From an uncultured Butyricicoccus sp. (GTDB taxonomy: Bacteria > Bacillota > Clostridia > Oscillospirales > Butyricicoccaceae): 8,652 bases of DNA. Location of the stretch: the NCBI GenBank assembly GCA_900547195.1, contig URFQ01000094.1:1-8652 (forward strand), in the 5' to 3' direction. Below are positions 5,874 through 8,652 of the stretch, piece by piece (positions within the stretch are counted from its first letter, which is position 1; every line of letters starts with the position of its first letter). The notes under the pieces were generated by a model. The model saw only the letters and a program-made list of their open reading frames with translations, did not search any database and had not been told where the DNA came from. The translations under genes and the position numbers were made by a program.

Positions 5874-7046
5874 ATGGACGCAAAAGAGAAAGCATTGCTT
5901 GCGCATGAACGTTGGCAGGGGAAAATTGAAGTGATTGCCCGCTGCGAGGTGAACAGCAAGGAAGACCTGTCAATTGCTTATACCCCGGGTGTGGCAGAGC
6001 CATGCCTGAAAATTAAGGATGACCCTTCTTTGAGCTACAAGTACACCCGGCGCCACAATCTGGTTGCGGTCATTACCGATGGCACCGCGGTGCTCGGCCT
6101 CGGCGATATTGGCCCGATTGCCGGCATGCCGGTGATGGAGGGCAAGTGCGCGCTGTTTAAGGCTTTCGCGGATGTGGATGCGTTCCCGCTTTGCGTTGCG
6201 TCCAAGGACGTGGACGAGATCGTCCGCACCATCCAGCTGATATCCGGCTCGTTTGGCGGCATCAATCTCGAGGACATTGCAGCGCCGCGCTGCTTTGAGA
6301 TCGAGCGCCGCCTGAAAGAGGTCTGCGATATTCCGGTGTTTCATGACGATCAGCACGGCACGGCGGTGTGCTGCGGCGCTGCGCTGCTCAACGCCTGCCG
6401 CCTGACCGGCCGCAAGGTGGACGAAATTAAGATGGTGGTCAATGGCTGCGGCGCAGCGGCGATTGCAGTCACAAAATTCCTGATATTCCTCGGCGTGAAG
6501 AACATTACGATGGTGGAGCGCTTCGGCATTGTCTGCGAAGGCGACGAACGCCTGAACCCCGCGCAGGCCGACATGGCAAAGCGCACCAACCGCGGCCATA
6601 TGACTGGTACGCTGGCCGATGCGGTCAAAGGTGCGGACGTATTTTTCGGCATGTCGGCGCCGCAGGTACTGACGGTCGAAATGGTTTCCACCATGGCGGA
6701 AAACCCAATGGTCTTTGCCATGGCAAATCCGGTTCCGGAAATCTGGCCGGAGGACGCCAAGAAGGGTGGTGCGGCCGTCGTTGGCACCGGCCGCTCGGAC
6801 TATCCGAACCAGATCAATAACGTCCTTGCATTTCCGGGCATTTTTCGTGGCGCACTGGATGTGCGCGCGAGCGACATCAACGAAGAGATGAAGCTGGCTG
6901 CCGCGCAGGCGATCGCGGCTTGCGTAACCGACGAAGAATTGAACCCAGAGCATATCATGCCTATGGCGTTTGATGAAAAGGTGATTAAGGCGGTTGCGAA
7001 GGCTGTTGCCGACGCGGCGGTGCAGAGTGGCGTCTCCCGGATTTAA
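5874..7046 (+). CDS. NAD(P)-dependent malic enzyme (oxaloacetate-decarboxylating)
   Basis: The 390-residue cytoplasmic enzyme converts malate to pyruvate and CO2 while reducing NAD(P)+. Malic-enzyme hallmarks are all present: SIAYTPGVAEPC (33-44) with catalytic Tyr36, TDGTAVLGLGDIGP (68-81), MPVMEGKCALFKAF (85-98) with catalytic Lys91, metal ligands in NLEDIAAP (131-138) and FHDDQHGTAV (156-165), Rossmann loop NGCGAAAIA (190-198; family form often GAGAAG), ANPVPEI (284-290) and GTGRSDYPNQINNVLAFPG (304-322). Length matches the short bacterial form without a phosphotransacetylase domain. Coenzyme preference cannot be read reliably. The start at 5874 follows GGAGG (5858-5862); the in-frame ATG at 5856 overlaps that site and is less likely. 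Codon use is strongly biased (CTG, CGC, ATC, AAG), suggesting high expression. No terminator separates it clearly from iolE. Confidence 0.95.
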   Translation: MDAKEKALLAHERWQGKIEVIARCEVNSKEDLSIAYTPGVAEPCLKIKDDPSLSYKYTRRHNLVAVITDGTAVLGLGDIGPIAGMPVMEGKCALFKAFADVDAFPLCVASKDVDEIVRTIQLISGSFGGINLEDIAAPRCFEIERRLKEVCDIPVFHDDQHGTAVCCGAALLNACRLTGRKVDEIKMVVNGCGAAAIAVTKFLIFLGVKNITMVERFGIVCEGDERLNPAQADMAKRTNRGHMTGTLADAVKGADVFFGMSAPQVLTVEMVSTMAENPMVFAMANPVPEIWPEDAKKGGAAVVGTGRSDYPNQINNVLAFPGIFRGALDVRASDINEEMKLAAAQAIAACVTDEELNPEHIMPMAFDEKVIKAVAKAVADAAVQSGVSRI

Positions 7047-7052
7047 TGGGTA

Positions 7053-7085
7053 AATGCACGCAAATTTGTGGAACAATGCACGCAA
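7053..7085. repeat. Two 11-bp direct repeats upstream of the iolE promoter
   Basis: AATGCACGCAA occurs at 7053-7063 and 7075-7085, 22 bp start to start (two helical turns), about 29 bp upstream of the -35. Each copy runs into a small AT palindrome (CAAATTTG 7061-7068; CAATTAATTG 7083-7092) followed by TG. The placement fits a tandem activator or regulator site. Confidence 0.5.
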
Positions 7086-7113
7086 TTAATTGTGTATTCT
7101 TGTGAAATTGCGA

Positions 7114-7142
7114 TTGACTTTGGTTTAGGAGTATCTTACAAT
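7114..7142 (+). promoter_or_regulatory. Near-consensus promoter of iolE
   Basis: TTGACT (7114-7119) and TACAAT (7137-7142), 17 nt apart, each matching 5 of 6 consensus bases. The start site would be near 7149, leaving a leader of about 128 nt before the iolE ATG. Confidence 0.75.
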
Positions 7143-7263
7143 AAATATATAACAATGCATGATTTCCAGGTCAGGCATTCTGTGGCTTGTGCGCATGGGC
7201 AGATGGAGGTTTCCGCCTGTGGCTCTGGAAAGGCTCCCGGCAGGGAGGGTATGCAGGATATAT

Positions 7264-7268
7264 GGAGG
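7264..7268 (+). promoter_or_regulatory. Ribosome binding site that fixes the iolE start
   Basis: GGAGG lies 8 nt before ATG 7277. In-frame upstream starts at 7187 and 7262 are unlikely: the first adds 30 residues unlike the family, the second overlaps this site. Confidence 0.85.
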
Positions 7269-7276
7269 TAAGAAAT

Positions 7277-8203
7277 ATGTTGGATCCAAAGAAAGTAAGA
7301 CTGGGTATTTGCCCGATCGGCTGGTCGAATGATGATATGTGGGATCTTGGTGACGAGAACACCTTCCAGCAGTGCATCTCTGAGATGAAGCTGGCTGGCT
7401 ACGATGGCTGCGAGGTTGGCCATAAGTATCCGGAAGACAAGGAAGTCCTGAAGCACATGCTGGACGCGCGCAATATGACCATTGCGTCCAAGTGGTTTTC
7501 CTCTTTCCTGGTAGACAAGCCGTACGAAGAGGTGGAGGCCGAGTTTGTCAAGGAACTCGAGTATCTGTCCTACGTCGGTGCGACAGCTATCAACGTTTCC
7601 GAGCAGTCCGGCTCCATTCAGGGCATGCTGGATAAGCGCATCCTGAAGGACAAGCGCGTCCTGACCGACGAGGAGTGGGATCGCTTCTGCGATGGCCTGA
7701 ACAAGCTTGGCAAGCTGTCCCTCGAAAAGTATGGCATCAAGACCTGCTTCCATCACCACATGGGTACTGTCTGCCAGACCGTTGAGGAGACCACCCGCCT
7801 GATGGAAAACACGGATCCGAAGTATGTATTCCTGTGCTTCGACACCGGCCATTTCACCTTTGCGGGCGAGGATCCGGTTGCAATGCTCGAGAAGTTTGCT
7901 GACCGTGTTGGCCATGTCCATCTGAAGAACATGCGTATGCCGATCGTTGAAAAGGTTACCAAGGAGGAGTGGTCTTTCCTGAAGGCTGTCCGCGAGGGCG
8001 CATTCACGGTACCGGGCGATCCGGATGGCTGCGTTGAGTTCGACAAGGTATTCGACCTGCTGGACAAGGCGAACTACGAAGGATGGATCATGGTTGAGGC
8101 TGAGCAGGATCCGGCCAAGGCAAATCCGTTCGAGTACTCCAAGATGGGCCGCGAGTACATCACCGCGCACACCGGTCTCGGCGGCGAGGTTGTCCTGAAG
8201 TAA
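7277..8203 (+). CDS. iolE: Inosose dehydratase (myo-inosose-2 dehydratase)
   Basis: The 308-residue protein is a TIM-barrel of the xylose isomerase/AP endonuclease-2 type. IolE dehydrates 2-keto-myo-inositol to 3D-3,5/4-trihydroxycyclohexane-1,2-dione, the second step of myo-inositol catabolism. Visible family features: LGICPIGWSNDD (9-20), ENTFQQCISEM (27-37), KPYEEV (81-86), HHHMGTV (159-165), CFDTGHFTFAGEDPV (187-201), VGHVHLKN (211-218) and MVEAEQDP (272-279); E, D and H in these strands are the expected metal ligands. Length is normal. No other iol gene (iolA, iolB, iolC, iolD, iolG) is in the window, so it may be an isolated copy or act on a related polyol keto-sugar. Codon bias is strong, as in the malic enzyme, which fits high expression. 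Confidence 0.92.
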   Translation: MLDPKKVRLGICPIGWSNDDMWDLGDENTFQQCISEMKLAGYDGCEVGHKYPEDKEVLKHMLDARNMTIASKWFSSFLVDKPYEEVEAEFVKELEYLSYVGATAINVSEQSGSIQGMLDKRILKDKRVLTDEEWDRFCDGLNKLGKLSLEKYGIKTCFHHHMGTVCQTVEETTRLMENTDPKYVFLCFDTGHFTFAGEDPVAMLEKFADRVGHVHLKNMRMPIVEKVTKEEWSFLKAVREGAFTVPGDPDGCVEFDKVFDLLDKANYEGWIMVEAEQDPAKANPFEYSKMGREYITAHTGLGGEVVLK

Positions 8204-8217
8204 TTTATAACCATGAT

Positions 8218-8251
8218 AAAAAAGCTCCGTTTTGCAAAACGGAGCTTTTTT
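8218..8251. terminator. Bidirectional terminator after iolE (perfect 34-nt palindrome)
   Basis: Six A, GCTCCG and TTTT (8218-8233) are followed by GC and the exact complement AAAA, CGGAGC and six T (8236-8251). The strand-symmetric hairpin has a T run on both sides and lies 14 nt after the iolE stop. Confidence 0.93.
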
Positions 8252-8260
8252 GCTGTAAAG

Positions 8261-8295
8261 GAAAAATCCCGTTCCAAAACAGAACGGGATTTTTC
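8261..8295. terminator. Second bidirectional terminator facing the ABC permease gene
   Basis: A perfect 14-bp stem, GAAAAATCCCGTTC (8261-8274) with GAACGGGATTTTTC (8282-8295), and a 7-nt loop. It lies 21 nt past the stop of the minus-strand permease gene and is the more likely terminator for it; together with the hairpin at 8218 it insulates two converging genes. Confidence 0.9.
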
Positions 8296-8316
8296 ATCGG
8301 ATTGCCGCGCGGAAAA

Positions 8317-8652
8317 TCAGAACTCTTTTCTGCGGTAAATGGCATAGGAAATCCAATAGGACAGGCCGAGCAGTGCGAAAGCACAGGCACACACCCCAAG
8401 CAGGGCAGGGACGGATCTGATTATGCGGGAAAAAGCGTTTGCAAGCGGGAGGCAGTCGATGGCATCCGAAAGCGGAAGCGCCAGCGCGGGCACAAGGCAA
8501 ACGGCCATAAAAACAAACCGCGCCCTATTGACACCAAATTTGTAAATGATCGGTAAGAGCACCGCGTTGAGCGCCAGCACCAGCGTCAGGGTGAACAGCA
8601 CCGAGCAAACATTTTCCAAAACAGCTTTCCGGAGGTCAGCAACAACGTGTTG
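8317..8652 (-). CDS. ABC-2 type transporter permease, C-terminal part (gene runs off the right edge)
   Basis: At least 111 residues are visible; the frame is open to the window edge, so the true start lies outside and the TTG at 8619 or ATG at 8612 need not be used. There are four hydrophobic segments: counted from the edge, about 13-33, 40-58 and 75-100 hold three or four helices ending in SYWISYAIYRRKEF. A polytopic tail ending in a short S-x(n)-Y-R-R-K-E-F motif is typical of permeases of the ABC2_membrane_5 kind, which pair with an ATP-binding subunit probably encoded upstream, outside the window. The substrate is unknown. Confidence 0.7.
   Translation of the reverse strand, partial: QHVVADLRKAVLENVCSVLFTLTLVLALNAVLLPIIYKFGVNRARFVFMAVCLVPALALPLSDAIDCLPLANAFSRIIRSVPALLGVCACAFALLGLSYWISYAIYRRKEF

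Noticed and set aside
5970..7085. 371-residue open frame on the minus strand opposite the malic enzyme
   Set aside because: It is antisense to a gene with all malic enzyme motifs, has a His/Arg-rich composition typical of shadow frames and lacks a ribosome binding site.
7155..7271. 38-codon frame in the iolE leader ending at its ribosome binding site
   Set aside because: It could be a leader peptide, but its ATG has no Shine-Dalgarno and the peptide lacks a run of regulatory codons.
7136..8170. 344-residue open frame on the minus strand opposite iolE
   Set aside because: It mirrors the strongly biased codons of iolE and shows no recognisable domain.

Overview
The window looks like chromosomal DNA of a moderately GC-rich Gram-positive anaerobe of the Clostridia, perhaps the Oscillospirales/Butyricicoccus-Agathobaculum neighbourhood. 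This is inferred from the mix of families, the strong AGGAGG-type ribosome binding sites, TTGACA/TATAAT-type promoters with 17-nt spacers, and intrinsic terminators. No tRNA, rRNA, insertion sequence, integrase, phage gene or CRISPR array was seen.

Left part (1-2672): a small divergent locus and the least ordinary region. On the minus strand a 159-residue protein of unknown function has a Pro/Ala-rich middle and a C-terminal half of repeated [C/Y]GSGS and aromatic-[LI]-[ST]-S-aromatic motifs. Its stop codon directly abuts the start of a putative DUF6734-like glycosyltransferase carrying a DTD motif. Facing away, from its own promoter about 50 bp off, is an FkbM-family methyltransferase with an extra N-terminal Rossmann-like domain. 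The trio could be a Ser/Thr-rich polypeptide with its modifying enzymes; that is a hypothesis from context only.

Middle (2673-5860): a HIT-domain protein with its own terminator; a chloramphenicol-acetyltransferase (CatA) homologue broken by a single -1 frameshift in a run of six T, with a diverged active-site motif; then on the minus strand azlC-azlD (branched-chain amino acid exporter, 11-nt overlap, shared bidirectional terminator with the cat homologue) and a DUF4362-like lipoprotein.

Right part (5860-8652): a small bacterial malic enzyme (malate to pyruvate + CO2) and iolE (inosose dehydratase of myo-inositol catabolism), which stands alone here without other iol genes. iolE has a near-consensus promoter, a roughly 128-nt leader and a pair of 11-bp direct repeats two helical turns apart upstream. 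Two perfect bidirectional hairpin terminators separate iolE from the 3' end of an ABC-2 type permease that runs off the right edge on the minus strand.

Most of the window is ordinary metabolism and transport. The items deserving a second look are the repeat-protein/glycosyltransferase/FkbM locus, the cat frameshift, and the repeats at the iolE and azlC promoters.
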